DNA of 24,788 nucleotides from Bacteroidales bacterium UBA1219 (GCA_002309295.1 DBXF01000053.1:251-25038); one strand, 5' to 3'. Shown: positions 7,288-14,460, counted from the first letter of the stretch. The notes: generated by a model not told the origin, from the sequence alone. Numbers and translations are program-made.

Positions 7288-8754
7288 ATGTTACGAAAAA
7301 CACGCATAGCCCTTGCGGCAGTGATGATAACGCTGGTAACGCTGCTTTTTCTGGGCGTCAGCTGGAAACTCAACCTATGGATAAACTGGGTGGCCAAAAT
7401 CCAGTTCCTGCCCGCAGTCCTGGCCCTGAATATCGTCGTTGTGGCCGCGTTGCTAATCCTTACGCTCCTGTTCGGAAGAATCTACTGCAGCGTGATATGT
7501 CCTTTGGGCGTGATGCAGGACTTCTTTTCGTGGATTGGCGGCAAAATATGGAAAAACCGCTTTCACCGCACCAAAGAGCGTAAGTGGGTGCGTTACAGTC
7601 TGTTGGGAGTCTTTGTGGTGTGCCTGATAATAGGCTTTGCGCCTGTAACCACGCTTTTGGCGCCCTACAGCGCCTACGGACGTATCATCAACAGCCTGTT
7701 CCGACCGCTGTACGACATGCTTGTCAACGCCCTCGCCTCGATGGAGACGGACACCTACTATTTCTCCGAAGTGGAGATTTGGATGCGTAGCGTTACCACC
7801 TTCGTGGTGGCGATAATCACGCTTATCATTTTGGCACTCATTGCCTTACGTCACGGACGCGCCTACTGCAATACCATATGTCCTGTGGGCACCGCCCTCA
7901 GTTTCCTGTCGCGTTTCTCGTTTTTCAAAATCCGTTTCAACAAAGACAAATGCAAGAGCTGCGGCTTGTGCGAGAAAAACTGCAAGGCTTCGGCTATCGA
8001 TTTCCAAAACGGCACCGTGGACTACAGCCGTTGCGTGGTGTGCGGCGACTGTCTGGACAAATGCAAGTTCGACGCACTGCATTTCTCGTTGCCGAAAGGG
8101 AAAAAGAGCGAAACGGCTGAGCGACCCTCCTCCCCCACCGACGCCGGTCGACGCACTTTCCTCGCCACAGCGGGGATGCTCACCGCCACGGCGGCCATGG
8201 CACAGACCAAGATGAAGGTTGACGGCGGCTTGGCGGTTATCGAGGACAAGCAGTCGCCCGAACGCAAGACACGCATCACCCCGCCGGGTTCCATCTCGCA
8301 CAGCAATATGAGTCGCCACTGCACCGCCTGTCAGCTGTGTGTGTCGGCCTGCCCCAACGACGTGCTGCGTCCCGCCACGGGCCTCGGCAATTTCATGCAG
8401 CCCGAGATGTCGTTCGAGCGCGGCTACTGCCGACCTGAGTGCAGCCGTTGCAGCGAGGTGTGCCCCACGGGAGCCATCCGCAAGATAACACCTGCTGACA
8501 AGACCGCCATACATGTGGGACATGCCGTGTGGATAGGCAAGAACTGTCTGCCCCTCACCGACGGCGTGAGCTGCGGCAACTGCGCCCGCCACTGTCCCAC
8601 GGGAGCCATACAGATGATCGAATACGAAGGAGTGCTGGTGCCCGCAGTGGATGCCAACAAATGCATTGGCTGCGGAGCCTGCGAGAACCTCTGCCCCGCA
8701 CGACCCTTCAGCGCCATCTACGTGGAAGGGAACGAACAACACGTAATCAATTAG
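7288..8754 (+). CDS. NapH/NapG-like membrane 4Fe-4S protein
   Basis: The start at ATG 7288 gives 488 residues; in-frame upstream codons overlap the previous gene. The N-terminal half has four to five membrane segments and two NapH/NosR-type cysteine motifs, GRIYCSVICPLG (63-74) and GRAYCNTICPVG (190-201). Two 4Fe-4S motifs follow, KCKSCGLCEKNCKA (221-234) and RCVVCGDCLDKCK (248-260). An internal twin-arginine segment RRTFLATAGM (288-297) with a short hydrophobic stretch then leads into a second ferredoxin-like domain with clusters such as CTACQLCVSACP, CSRCSEVCP, CGNCARHCP and CIGCGACENLCP. This looks like a fusion of a NapH-type quinol-side protein with a NapG/MauM-type ferredoxin. It would carry electrons between the membrane and the exported aldo/keto reductase downstream. 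The stop codon lies inside the inverted repeat at 8749-8780. Confidence 0.85.
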   Translation: MLRKTRIALAAVMITLVTLLFLGVSWKLNLWINWVAKIQFLPAVLALNIVVVAALLILTLLFGRIYCSVICPLGVMQDFFSWIGGKIWKNRFHRTKERKWVRYSLLGVFVVCLIIGFAPVTTLLAPYSAYGRIINSLFRPLYDMLVNALASMETDTYYFSEVEIWMRSVTTFVVAIITLIILALIALRHGRAYCNTICPVGTALSFLSRFSFFKIRFNKDKCKSCGLCEKNCKASAIDFQNGTVDYSRCVVCGDCLDKCKFDALHFSLPKGKKSETAERPSSPTDAGRRTFLATAGMLTATAAMAQTKMKVDGGLAVIEDKQSPERKTRITPPGSISHSNMSRHCTACQLCVSACPNDVLRPATGLGNFMQPEMSFERGYCRPECSRCSEVCPTGAIRKITPADKTAIHVGHAVWIGKNCLPLTDGVSCGNCARHCPTGAIQMIEYEGVLVPAVDANKCIGCGACENLCPARPFSAIYVEGNEQHVIN

Positions 8755-8780
8755 TAATTAGTAATTAGTAGTTAGTAATT
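8749..8780 (+). repeat. Left inverted repeat of the cassette
   Basis: A 32-base tract of TTAGTAA-type units. Its reverse complement occurs at 9251-9282 with three mismatches. The TAG stop codon of the upstream gene (8752-8754) is inside it. A further shared AATAATTTAT lies just inside both ends. Confidence 0.7.
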
Positions 8781-8836
8781 GACAGTTAATAATTTATTGG
8801 TTTACAAGTTATTCAACAAAATAAAGTATTGCATTT

Positions 8837-9208
8837 ATGAAAGACAATGTTATCACAGAGAAAAGTAAAAGTTTTTCACTCAAAATAATAAACATCTATA
8901 AATCTTTATGCGAAGACAAGCGAGAATTTGTATTGTCTAAACAATTATTGCGTAGTGGCACAAGCATAGGAGCAAATATCACCGAATCAAACTATGCCCA
9001 ATCCGAAGCGGATTTTCTTTCAAAGATGCACATTTCGCTAAAAGAGGCTGCTGAAACTTCGTATTGGCTTGATTTACTTTACCAATCCAATTACATAGAC
9101 AAAAAAGATTACGACTCTCTATACCCCGACTGTATTGAGATAATCAAAATCCTCACTTCAATAACAAAATCCTTAAAGGACAAATTACAACAGTCTAAGA
9201 ACAAGTAA
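8837..9208 (+). CDS. Four-helix-bundle protein (23S rRNA intervening-sequence/S23 family)
   Basis: The 123-residue protein matches the S23/IVP-like four-helix-bundle family common in Bacteroidetes. Marks include SLKIINIYKSL, LLRSGTSIGANITESNYAQS and SKMHISLKEAAETSYWLDLL. Members were first found inside intervening sequences of 23S rRNA genes, and later as stand-alone genes; they form pentameric helical bundles and their function is unsettled (nucleic-acid or protein binding has been proposed). Here no rRNA is nearby. The gene is AT-rich, flanked by inverted repeats and separates two genes that look like partners, so it is likely an insertion. Expression may depend on the upstream operon; no TAnnTTTG element is obvious. 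Confidence 0.88.
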   Translation: MKDNVITEKSKSFSLKIINIYKSLCEDKREFVLSKQLLRSGTSIGANITESNYAQSEADFLSKMHISLKEAAETSYWLDLLYQSNYIDKKDYDSLYPDCIEIIKILTSITKSLKDKLQQSKNK

Positions 9209-9250
9209 CCAAAGGCTTCATTTCTTATAAATTATTCATTACAAATTAAA

Positions 9251-9282
9251 AATTACTAATTATTCATTACTAATTACTAATT
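9251..9282 (-). repeat. Right inverted repeat of the cassette
   Basis: The reverse complement of 8749-8780 at 29 of 32 positions. It ends four bases before the ATG (9287) of the aldo/keto reductase, so it forms that gene's immediate leader. Confidence 0.7.
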
Positions 9283-9286
9283 AAAA

Positions 9287-10690
9287 ATGGATCGAAGATC
9301 ATTTTTAAAGGCTTTGGGCGGCGCGGCGGTGGCTTCTTCGGCGCTGCTGGCGGCCTGCAAGGATAACAAAGGTGCTGCCGTTTCGGGTGAGAACGTCACC
9401 GACGGCAACGGCACTATGACCTACCGCACCAACCCCAACACCGGCGACCGCGTGTCGCTGCTGGGCTACGGCATGATGCGTCTGCCCGTGGTGGGCGGCG
9501 GCTCGATGCGTGACAACCCCGATGCCGACATCGACCAAGAGCTTGTGAACCAACAGATTGACTACGCCCTCGAACACGGCGTCAACTATATCGACACATC
9601 GCCGGTGTACTGCAAAGGACTGTCGGAACATAGCACGGGCATCGCCCTTGCACGACACCCGCGCAAGTCGTACTACCTCGCCACCAAACTGTCGAATTTC
9701 GATCCCCGCACATGGAGCCGCACGGCATCGCAACAGATGTTCGAAAACTCGCTTAAAGAGTTGCAGACCACCTACGTGGACTACTTGCTTCTGCACTCCA
9801 TAGGCGGTTTCTCCGACGAGCTCGACTCCTTGCAGACTTTCAACGGACGTTATATGGACAACGGCATCCTCGACTGGCTGGTGGAGCAGAAAATGAAAGG
9901 CCGCATCCGCAACCTCGGTTTCTCGTACCACGGCGACATCAAGATTTTCGACATGCTCCTGCAATGGCACGACGAAGGACGCTACCACTGGGATTTTGTG
10001 CAGATAGAGCTCAACTACCTCGACTGGGATTTCGCCGACGAGATAAACCCGCGCAACACCGACGCCTCGTACCTCTACAACGAGCTGCAACGCCGCGGCA
10101 TCCCCGCCGTCATTATGGAGCCGCTCTTGGGCGGACGGCTGGCCAACCTGCCCGAATACATCGTGAAACAGATGCTGCAGCGCGAGCCGGAGTCGCCCGT
10201 GGCACGTTGGGCTTTCCGATACGCCGGCACACCCGACGACGTGCTTTGCGTGCTCAGCGGCATGACATACATGGAACACCTCAAGGAGAACATCGCCACC
10301 TACTCGCCACTGCGGCCCATCACCGAGGATGAGAACGCTTTCCTGATGGAGATAGCGCGGCAGGTGTACGACCTTAAAAACGTGCCCTGCACCACCTGTA
10401 ACTACTGCATGCCATGTCCTTACGGGATAAACATCCCAGCCATTTTCTCGCACTACAACAAATGCATCGCCGAAGGCAACATGCCCCACCCCGACGACCG
10501 CGACGAGAACTACGCCCGCCAGCGACGCGCTTTCCTCGTGGGCTACGACCGCAGCGTGCCAAGACTGCGACAAGCCAGTCACTGCATAGGCTGCGGCAAA
10601 TGCACCTCGCACTGCCCGCAGAACATCGACATACCGGCCGAAATGCAACGCATCGACCAATATGTGGAAAGTCTGAAAATGAATATTTAG
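9287..10690 (+). CDS. Exported aldo/keto reductase with C-terminal 4Fe-4S clusters (Tat lipoprotein)
   Basis: The 467-residue protein starts MDRRSFLKALGG, a twin-arginine signal, and ends its signal with a lipobox LLAAC (C24), so it is probably a folded lipoprotein exported by Tat. The AKR barrel shows YIDTSPVY (Asp and Tyr), YYLATKLS (Lys) and DYLLLHSIGG (His), matching the catalytic tetrad. The C-terminus carries CTTCNYCMPCPYG and HCIGCGKCTSHCPQNI, two ferredoxin-type cysteine clusters. Such AKR-ferredoxin proteins are common in Bacteroidales, usually beside a membrane 4Fe-4S protein, as here once the inserted gene is ignored. It probably oxidises or reduces an alcohol/aldehyde substrate outside the cytoplasm with electrons from iron-sulfur clusters. 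The substrate is unknown, and whether NADPH is used at that location is doubtful. Confidence 0.9.
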   Translation: MDRRSFLKALGGAAVASSALLAACKDNKGAAVSGENVTDGNGTMTYRTNPNTGDRVSLLGYGMMRLPVVGGGSMRDNPDADIDQELVNQQIDYALEHGVNYIDTSPVYCKGLSEHSTGIALARHPRKSYYLATKLSNFDPRTWSRTASQQMFENSLKELQTTYVDYLLLHSIGGFSDELDSLQTFNGRYMDNGILDWLVEQKMKGRIRNLGFSYHGDIKIFDMLLQWHDEGRYHWDFVQIELNYLDWDFADEINPRNTDASYLYNELQRRGIPAVIMEPLLGGRLANLPEYIVKQMLQREPESPVARWAFRYAGTPDDVLCVLSGMTYMEHLKENIATYSPLRPITEDENAFLMEIARQVYDLKNVPCTTCNYCMPCPYGINIPAIFSHYNKCIAEGNMPHPDDRDENYARQRRAFLVGYDRSVPRLRQASHCIGCGKCTSHCPQNIDIPAEMQRIDQYVESLKMNI

Positions 10691-10800
10691 TGGTCAGTTG
10701 GCAGTAGTCAGTATTCAGTTTTTTCAATTGACAATTATTTGAGTTTGCAGTTTGTAGTTTTGAGTTTGCAGTTAAACATCTTCACTAATTTAAAAAAAAA
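10691..10800. repeat. Low-complexity AGT/CAGT-rich spacer
   Basis: The spacer after the aldo/keto reductase consists of imperfect short repeats (TCAGTTGGCAGTAGTCAGTA, then GAGTTTGCAGTTTGTAGTTT and a near-copy). Spacers of this type recur at 21002-21050 and 24718-24788. No gene or terminator was seen. Confidence 0.55.
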
Positions 10801-10803
10801 TCG

Positions 10804-10811
10804 TATCTTTG
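10804..10811 (+). promoter_or_regulatory. Bacteroidetes -7 promoter element (TATCTTTG)
   Basis: TATCTTTGCAG preceded by an A-run lies 29 bases upstream of the start codon at 10841. It fixes that start, since the longer frame beginning at 10739 would start upstream of the promoter. Confidence 0.8.
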
Positions 10812-10840
10812 CAGTTTTAATTTTCGTAACAAAAAAAGCA

Positions 10841-11215
10841 ATGAAAGTACCAGAACATTACTACGACGAGATTTTCGACTTTGCGGGACAGTGGGACGTG
10901 CCCTCGCGCTGCGGCCTGAAAATCCGCGACTACAACGGCAAAAAGATAATCATCGTAACCGAACTGTATCAGGAAAACACCGGCACCTCGGTAACCTACA
11001 ACGGCGCCTCGCTGGCCGAGCAGATTTGCCAGGCCAAAGGTATTTCCACCGACAATATGATCTATATCGAGTGCAACCCCGACACCAACTCCAAACTTTC
11101 GTTCTACGACGAGGAGTTTTTCGAAGTTACCTTCGGCCGCGACGCCGACGGGCACCTCTGCTCGCCGCAATACCGCCAACTGACACCCGAAATAATAAAA
11201 GAATATGGCATATAA
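10841..11215 (+). CDS. Conserved-looking small protein of unknown function
   Basis: The ATG at 10841 follows the promoter and gives 124 residues beginning MKVPEHYYDEIFDFAGQWDV. There is no signal peptide, membrane segment or known motif. The protein is soluble, rich in acidic and aromatic residues, with alternating strand-like stretches (KKIIIVTELYQ, NMIYIECNP, FFEVTFGRD). Composition and GC content resemble neighbouring core genes. Its last bases overlap the start of the esterase gene by 11 bases, so the pair is probably cotranscribed and perhaps coupled in translation. I do not recognise the family. Confidence 0.7.
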   Translation: MKVPEHYYDEIFDFAGQWDVPSRCGLKIRDYNGKKIIIVTELYQENTGTSVTYNGASLAEQICQAKGISTDNMIYIECNPDTNSKLSFYDEEFFEVTFGRDADGHLCSPQYRQLTPEIIKEYGI

Positions 11216-12101
11216 CTATAAACGAAAACTCTTTATGTCCCTCTTGTCTTTCATCATCAGTTCCGTAGCCTTCCATGCCTTTGGGCAGGACACTATAGTG
11301 AAACTGTGGAAAGACGTGGACGGAGCCTTCGAAGGCAAACAGCGACGCCCCGAGTTGAGGGTGTTCTACCCCAAAAACGGTGTAAACACCGGCACCTGCA
11401 TGCTGATATGCCCCGGCGGCAGCTACCACCATCTGGCACTGAAAAGCGAAGGCAAGGAGGTGGCCGAATGGTTTGCCAACCAAGGGGTTACAGCCTTTGT
11501 GCTGCGCTACCGCGTGGGCTATTACGGCAACCACCAGCCCGCCATGATTGAGGATTTCCAGCGCGCCATGCAGATAATTCGCCAAAACGCCGACTTTTTC
11601 CATATCAATCCCGACAGGGTAGGGGCCATAGGCTTTTCGGCCGGAGGGCATCTGGTAACCCACGGCGGCATACTGGCCGACAGCCGATACCTCAAAGCCA
11701 AGGGCATCGACTGCAAGGTTAGCACACGCCCCAATTTTGTGGTTCCGGTGTACCCAGTGGTTTCCATGCAGGACAGCATAGTGCACCAGCGCTCGCGCAA
11801 AAACCTGCTTACCGAACACTACACCAAGGAGTTGCAGGACCGTTTCTCGCTCGAACTGCAAATCCCTGCCGATATGCCACCCGTCTTTCTTGTGGCCTGC
11901 AAGGACGACCCCGTGGTGGACTACCGCAACAGCGTGGCACTGCACAACGCATTGAAAGACAAGGGCATAAAAGCCGAGTTCCATCTTTTCAACGAGGGCG
12001 GCCACGGTTTCGGCGTTGCTCGTACCAAATCCGACGAAACCAAGGACTGGCAACTGAAACTCAAGGATTGGATGATAGAAAACAATTTCTTGACGAAATA
12101 A
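11205..12101 (+). CDS. Secreted alpha/beta-hydrolase (esterase, BD-FAE/acetylxylan-esterase-like)
   Basis: The 298-residue protein starts at ATG 11205, overlapping the previous gene by 11 bases. This start was preferred over 11235 because it supplies the basic YKRKLF stretch before the hydrophobic core of the signal peptide (ends HAFGQ). The mature part has the oxyanion-hole segment CPGGSYHHLA, the nucleophile elbow GFSAGG (S145), an Asp-bearing CKDDPVVDYRN and a His-bearing GGHGFG. This is the layout of Bacteroidales carbohydrate-type esterases that remove acetyl or feruloyl groups from plant polysaccharides. It is likely periplasmic. No polysaccharide-use genes lie beside it, so the substrate is open. 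Confidence 0.85.
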   Translation: MAYNYKRKLFMSLLSFIISSVAFHAFGQDTIVKLWKDVDGAFEGKQRRPELRVFYPKNGVNTGTCMLICPGGSYHHLALKSEGKEVAEWFANQGVTAFVLRYRVGYYGNHQPAMIEDFQRAMQIIRQNADFFHINPDRVGAIGFSAGGHLVTHGGILADSRYLKAKGIDCKVSTRPNFVVPVYPVVSMQDSIVHQRSRKNLLTEHYTKELQDRFSLELQIPADMPPVFLVACKDDPVVDYRNSVALHNALKDKGIKAEFHLFNEGGHGFGVARTKSDETKDWQLKLKDWMIENNFLTK

Positions 12102-12240
12102 CATCCGTTTCCCGTCGTGTCGGATTTATTGCCAATGGCAATGAGCTAAAGGTGAAGAACCGCCAGTGGCAGTTTCGATAGCGAAGCGGAGAATACCAAA
12201 TCCGCCGCAACTGGACAACTAAAATTTTGGAGGCAATAGA
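12102..12240. repeat. Palindrome-rich remnant before the AT-rich island
   Basis: This intergenic stretch holds ATTGCCA-A-TGGCAAT (12129-12143), the heptamer GCGAAGC (12181-12187), and an 18-base segment (12198-12215) repeated exactly at 12855-12872. It marks the border between GC-rich core genes and the AT-rich island. No gene is seen. Confidence 0.55.
12229..12233 (+). promoter_or_regulatory. Shine-Dalgarno-like site GGAGG
   Basis: GGAGG lies seven bases before ATG 12241. Such sites are uncommon in Bacteroidetes and in this window, so it supports the start and a foreign or atypical origin of the gene. Confidence 0.5.
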
Positions 12241-12552
12241 ATGATACTTATTTGTTTTATAATAAATTTTGTCATAAGTTTGACGATTCTCCTCTTTATC
12301 AGAAAAGGAAAAATAGTAAACCATTCCCGTGTTTTGAAAGTTATTAATATTATACATATCGCATTGCTATTATTGTTATTTGTGGGATTATTTATAATAG
12401 TATTTATTGACATGTTCTTTGAATCAATAACAATAGTGAATGATGGTAGAACATTCGGGTTCTTAATAACATTTTTATATATTTGTGTTGGTTCTGTCAC
12501 TTTTTTAAGCAATGCTGTTATTTTATTATCAAATTTACTTTCTAAAAAATAG
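12241..12552 (+). CDS. Small membrane protein in toxin/immunity-like island
   Basis: The 103-residue protein has three strongly hydrophobic segments (about 1-19, 33-58 and 74-97). It is very AT-rich, unlike the esterase before it. There is no enzymatic motif. Small multi-span membrane proteins of this kind often serve as immunity proteins beside Rhs-type toxins, and a truncated Rhs-like start is found 1.7 kb downstream, so an orphan immunity role is plausible. No matching toxin tip is present, hence this is only an inference. Confidence 0.55.
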   Translation: MILICFIINFVISLTILLFIRKGKIVNHSRVLKVINIIHIALLLLLFVGLFIIVFIDMFFESITIVNDGRTFGFLITFLYICVGSVTFLSNAVILLSNLLSKK

Positions 12553-12611
12553 TTGTAAAAGTTCACAAGGTTGTTGAAACTCAACCGCAAAAGGAACAAA
12601 AAAAACATCTT

Positions 12612-12716
12612 GTGCCCCACCGAACAACACAATTACCCCAGAAACTGAAAGCCACAGCCACCAACGCCTGCGGGCGGCTTCTGCGTGTGGACGACGGCAC
12701 GGGATACCAGATTTGA
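12612..12716 (+). pseudogene. Short conserved fragment (PxRTTxxxQKLK type), copy 1
   Basis: A GTG-started 34-codon frame begins VPHRTTQLPQKLKATAT and stops at 12714-12716. Its beginning resembles the 18-codon frame at 13554-13610. Neither looks like a full gene; both look like broken 5' ends of one repeated gene family. Confidence 0.35.
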
Positions 12717-12759
12717 TAATTTTTTGGATTTTTCGCTTGCAAAAGTGCCAATAAAAGTG

Positions 12760-12767
12760 TATTTTTG
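12760..12767 (+). promoter_or_regulatory. Bacteroidetes-type promoter (TATTTTTG) with -33-like TTG
   Basis: TATTTTTGCAG fits TAnnTTTG; a TTGC at 12737-12740 lies 19 bases upstream, close to the usual spacing. It points at the short frame beginning at 12781. Confidence 0.5.
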
Positions 12768-12780
12768 CAGTGAGAAAAAA

Positions 12781-12885
12781 ATGACCGATGAAAGCTCCCG
12801 AACAGATAACGAAAGTGGGATTACAAATCCAAAAACTCAATTGCGTCGGATTGCAAATCCGCCGCAACTGGAAAGGGGCGGATGA
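12781..12885 (+). CDS. Possible 34-residue ORF built over palindromes
   Basis: ATG 12781 follows the TATTTTTG element by 13 bases and opens a 34-residue frame ending ...LERGG. Two palindromes, GGATT-ACA-AATCC (12818-12830) and CGGATT-GCA-AATCCG (12847-12861), fall inside and encode the similar tetrapeptides ITNP and IANP. It may be a short expressed peptide or only a repeat with a fortuitous frame. Confidence 0.3.
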   Translation: MTDESSRTDNESGITNPKTQLRRIANPPQLERGG

Positions 12886-12939
12886 AAGGCGAAATAGAGG
12901 TAAACGTATTAATAAACTAAATCTTAAACATATTGAATC

Positions 12940-13536
12940 ATGTTAAAACAAAGAATCTTAAACGACGCATATGTCAATCACAAACTAATTGCGTTTCGAA
13001 CCGAAAAAGAGGAGTGGGGAGAAACCATAATAGGTCGTGTCAAAGAAATAACACCACAACATATCACAATAAATGAAGTTGACGAATATGGGATTCCCAT
13101 TGGAGCTACGACATTCAAAATCGATGCACTAATAAACATCGTGATCGAAGATAAAACATTGGAGTGTCTCGAAGTTCTAGAAAGAAAGAATAAACAGCTT
13201 ACAAAAAAAGGATGCACCACTTTTTGGGGTAATGGCTATGAGTTAAAAGGTTACATATCTGCCAGGTTGAAGGAAAGAAAACCTATTACTTTGTTTGTGG
13301 AAGATGGCGATGCCGATGATACAAATGTCATAGGTTTTGTTAAAGAAATGGATGAGAAGAGTGTGTTGATTGAGATGGTAGACCGATATGGAGAGATTGA
13401 CGGGAAGATTTTGGTGCCATTAGAAACGATTATGGGAATAAGATGGGAGAGTCAAGAAGACAAGGCAAGGTTGTTGCTAAATCGGAGTCGTCAAATGGAA
13501 AGCACAAATATTATAAACTGTAGTCAAACACCATAA
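12940..13536 (+). CDS. Two-copy beta-rich domain protein of unknown function
   Basis: The 198-residue cytoplasmic-looking protein contains an internal duplication. Copy 1 runs about 31-80 (IIGRVKEITPQHITINEVDE, YG) and copy 2 about 129-178 (VIGFVKEMDEKSVLIEMVDR, YG). Each copy has the pattern xIGxVKE, a strand, a VDxYG turn, a strand and an I-xx-I ending, which looks like a small LSm- or SH3-like barrel. The copies are joined by a charged linker. The gene is AT-rich and lies between small membrane-protein genes and Rhs-like debris. An immunity or adaptor role is possible, but I do not recognise a named family. Confidence 0.6.
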   Translation: MLKQRILNDAYVNHKLIAFRTEKEEWGETIIGRVKEITPQHITINEVDEYGIPIGATTFKIDALINIVIEDKTLECLEVLERKNKQLTKKGCTTFWGNGYELKGYISARLKERKPITLFVEDGDADDTNVIGFVKEMDEKSVLIEMVDRYGEIDGKILVPLETIMGIRWESQEDKARLLLNRSRQMESTNIINCSQTP

Positions 13537-13553
13537 CATAAATAAACAATCCA

Positions 13554-13610
13554 ATGCCCCGCCGCACCACACATATAGTCCAAAAACTTAAAGTAGCAGC
13601 TGCGTCGTAA
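13554..13610 (+). pseudogene. Short conserved fragment (PxRTTxxxQKLK type), copy 2
   Basis: An ATG-started 18-codon frame, MPRRTTHIVQKLKVAAAS, ends in TAA 11 bases before the next gene. It matches the start of the fragment at 12612 (P-x-R-T-T, then Q-K-L-K). The two appear to be truncated copies of the same 5' end. Confidence 0.35.
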
Positions 13611-13620
13611 ATAACATAAT

Positions 13621-14142
13621 ATGAAATCAATTATTAACAAGATTCTTTGTGCGGAGCTATATTTATGGGTAGTCTGTCCATCCCTAATGAAATTGTTCGT
13701 AATGATTCCTTCTGTAAAACAAAGGATGATAAAAGCAGGATATCTTAAAATAAAGGATAATGTGACGGATTTGTCAAATTATTATTATGAATTAGGCAAA
13801 ACCATTTCGATAATACACTTTCATTCAAAGGTTGTACTTCATGGTTGTGGTTTCTTACCGTTATGGCTTCTAATCTGCAAAAAAACAATAGTCTGTTTTG
13901 GATTAACCGGCATTGCAATTATTTCCCTGATATTAAGTTTTGGTATTCCTATAATGGTGGTAGAGTATTATGTGTTAAAGAATGATATATGGAAAGAATA
14001 CTGGAAACAAATATTTGCACTTCCCCAATCCAAAAGAAGAAAAATAATTGCTGTCGCTTGTATTGTAGTAATTCTTTTTATAATAACGTACTGTGTTATA
14101 TTTATTTTGTGCTTTCCCCATGTGAGGCATTTGACACAATAG
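13621..14142 (+). CDS. AT-rich membrane protein of unknown function
   Basis: The 173-residue protein has hydrophobic segments near 10-28, 75-88, 90-115 and 143-165, separated by basic stretches (QSKRRKII before the last). It carries no recognised motif. Its AT-rich composition matches the gene at 12241, and both lie in the same island. As a small membrane protein beside Rhs-like remnants it could be an orphan immunity protein. This is a weak inference from position. Confidence 0.55.
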   Translation: MKSIINKILCAELYLWVVCPSLMKLFVMIPSVKQRMIKAGYLKIKDNVTDLSNYYYELGKTISIIHFHSKVVLHGCGFLPLWLLICKKTIVCFGLTGIAIISLILSFGIPIMVVEYYVLKNDIWKEYWKQIFALPQSKRRKIIAVACIVVILFIITYCVIFILCFPHVRHLTQ

Positions 14143-14235
14143 CAGCCGCAACTTTTGATGAAAAGAATACTTCCGTAGACTCTGATTTTTAAATACGTAA
14201 AGCAATAACACCATCAATTAGCCGTTTTAAAAATA

Positions 14236-14460
14236 ATGCCCAGCAAAAAACATATCACCCGCGATTTCCGAGCCACAGTCACGCTGCTGTTCCTGTTGCT
14301 ATGTGTATCCAGTGCTGTTGCACGGGAGAAAAATAGGGCAATAGCCCTGCCCTTTGAAGACTCGGTTTACAACTTCCGAATGCTCTTTGAATACGACACT
14401 TGGAACCGAGTGCAGAGAATTGTATATCCCGACAGCGAGGTGGTGAGCCGTTGCTGCTAA
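14236..14460 (+). pseudogene. Truncated Rhs/YD-repeat protein start
   Basis: The 74-residue frame has a signal peptide (hydrophobic core LLFLLLCVSSAVA) followed by a mature part that ends FEYDTWNRVQRIVYPDSEVV and then stops after SRCC. The Y-D-x-W-x-R-x-x-x-I-x-YPD-x-E-V pattern is the typical first YD-repeat of Bacteroidetes Rhs proteins, which normally run to well over 1,000 residues. Everything after the first repeat is missing, so it is a broken remnant. Intact Rhs proteins deliver a variable C-terminal toxin and are followed by immunity genes, which explains the odd small genes upstream as leftovers of the same system. Confidence 0.65.

Larger units (their letters stand above)
8749..9282. 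mobile_element. Putative small mobile cassette: four-helix-bundle gene between inverted repeats
   Basis: The stretch is bounded by inverted repeats of 32 bases (8749-8780 and 9251-9282) that match at 29 positions. It contains a single gene for a four-helix-bundle protein and lies exactly between two functionally linked redox genes. No transposase is inside, and no clear target-site duplication is seen, so mobility is inferred from structure only. The repeats are AT-rich and of low complexity (built on TAATTAG), which weakens the case. Confidence 0.45.

Noticed and set aside
8749..9282. 23S rRNA intervening sequence
   Set aside because: The S23-like protein suggested it, but no rRNA sequence lies on either side; both neighbours are protein-coding redox genes.
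9305..10660. Long minus-strand frame of 451 codons
   Set aside because: It is exactly antisense to the aldo/keto reductase, has valine/histidine-rich composition typical of the complement of GC-rich codons, and has no family motif.
12685..12885. A 66-codon gene starting at 12685
   Set aside because: It begins inside the repeated fragment and upstream of a promoter-like element; only the part from 12781 has any support.
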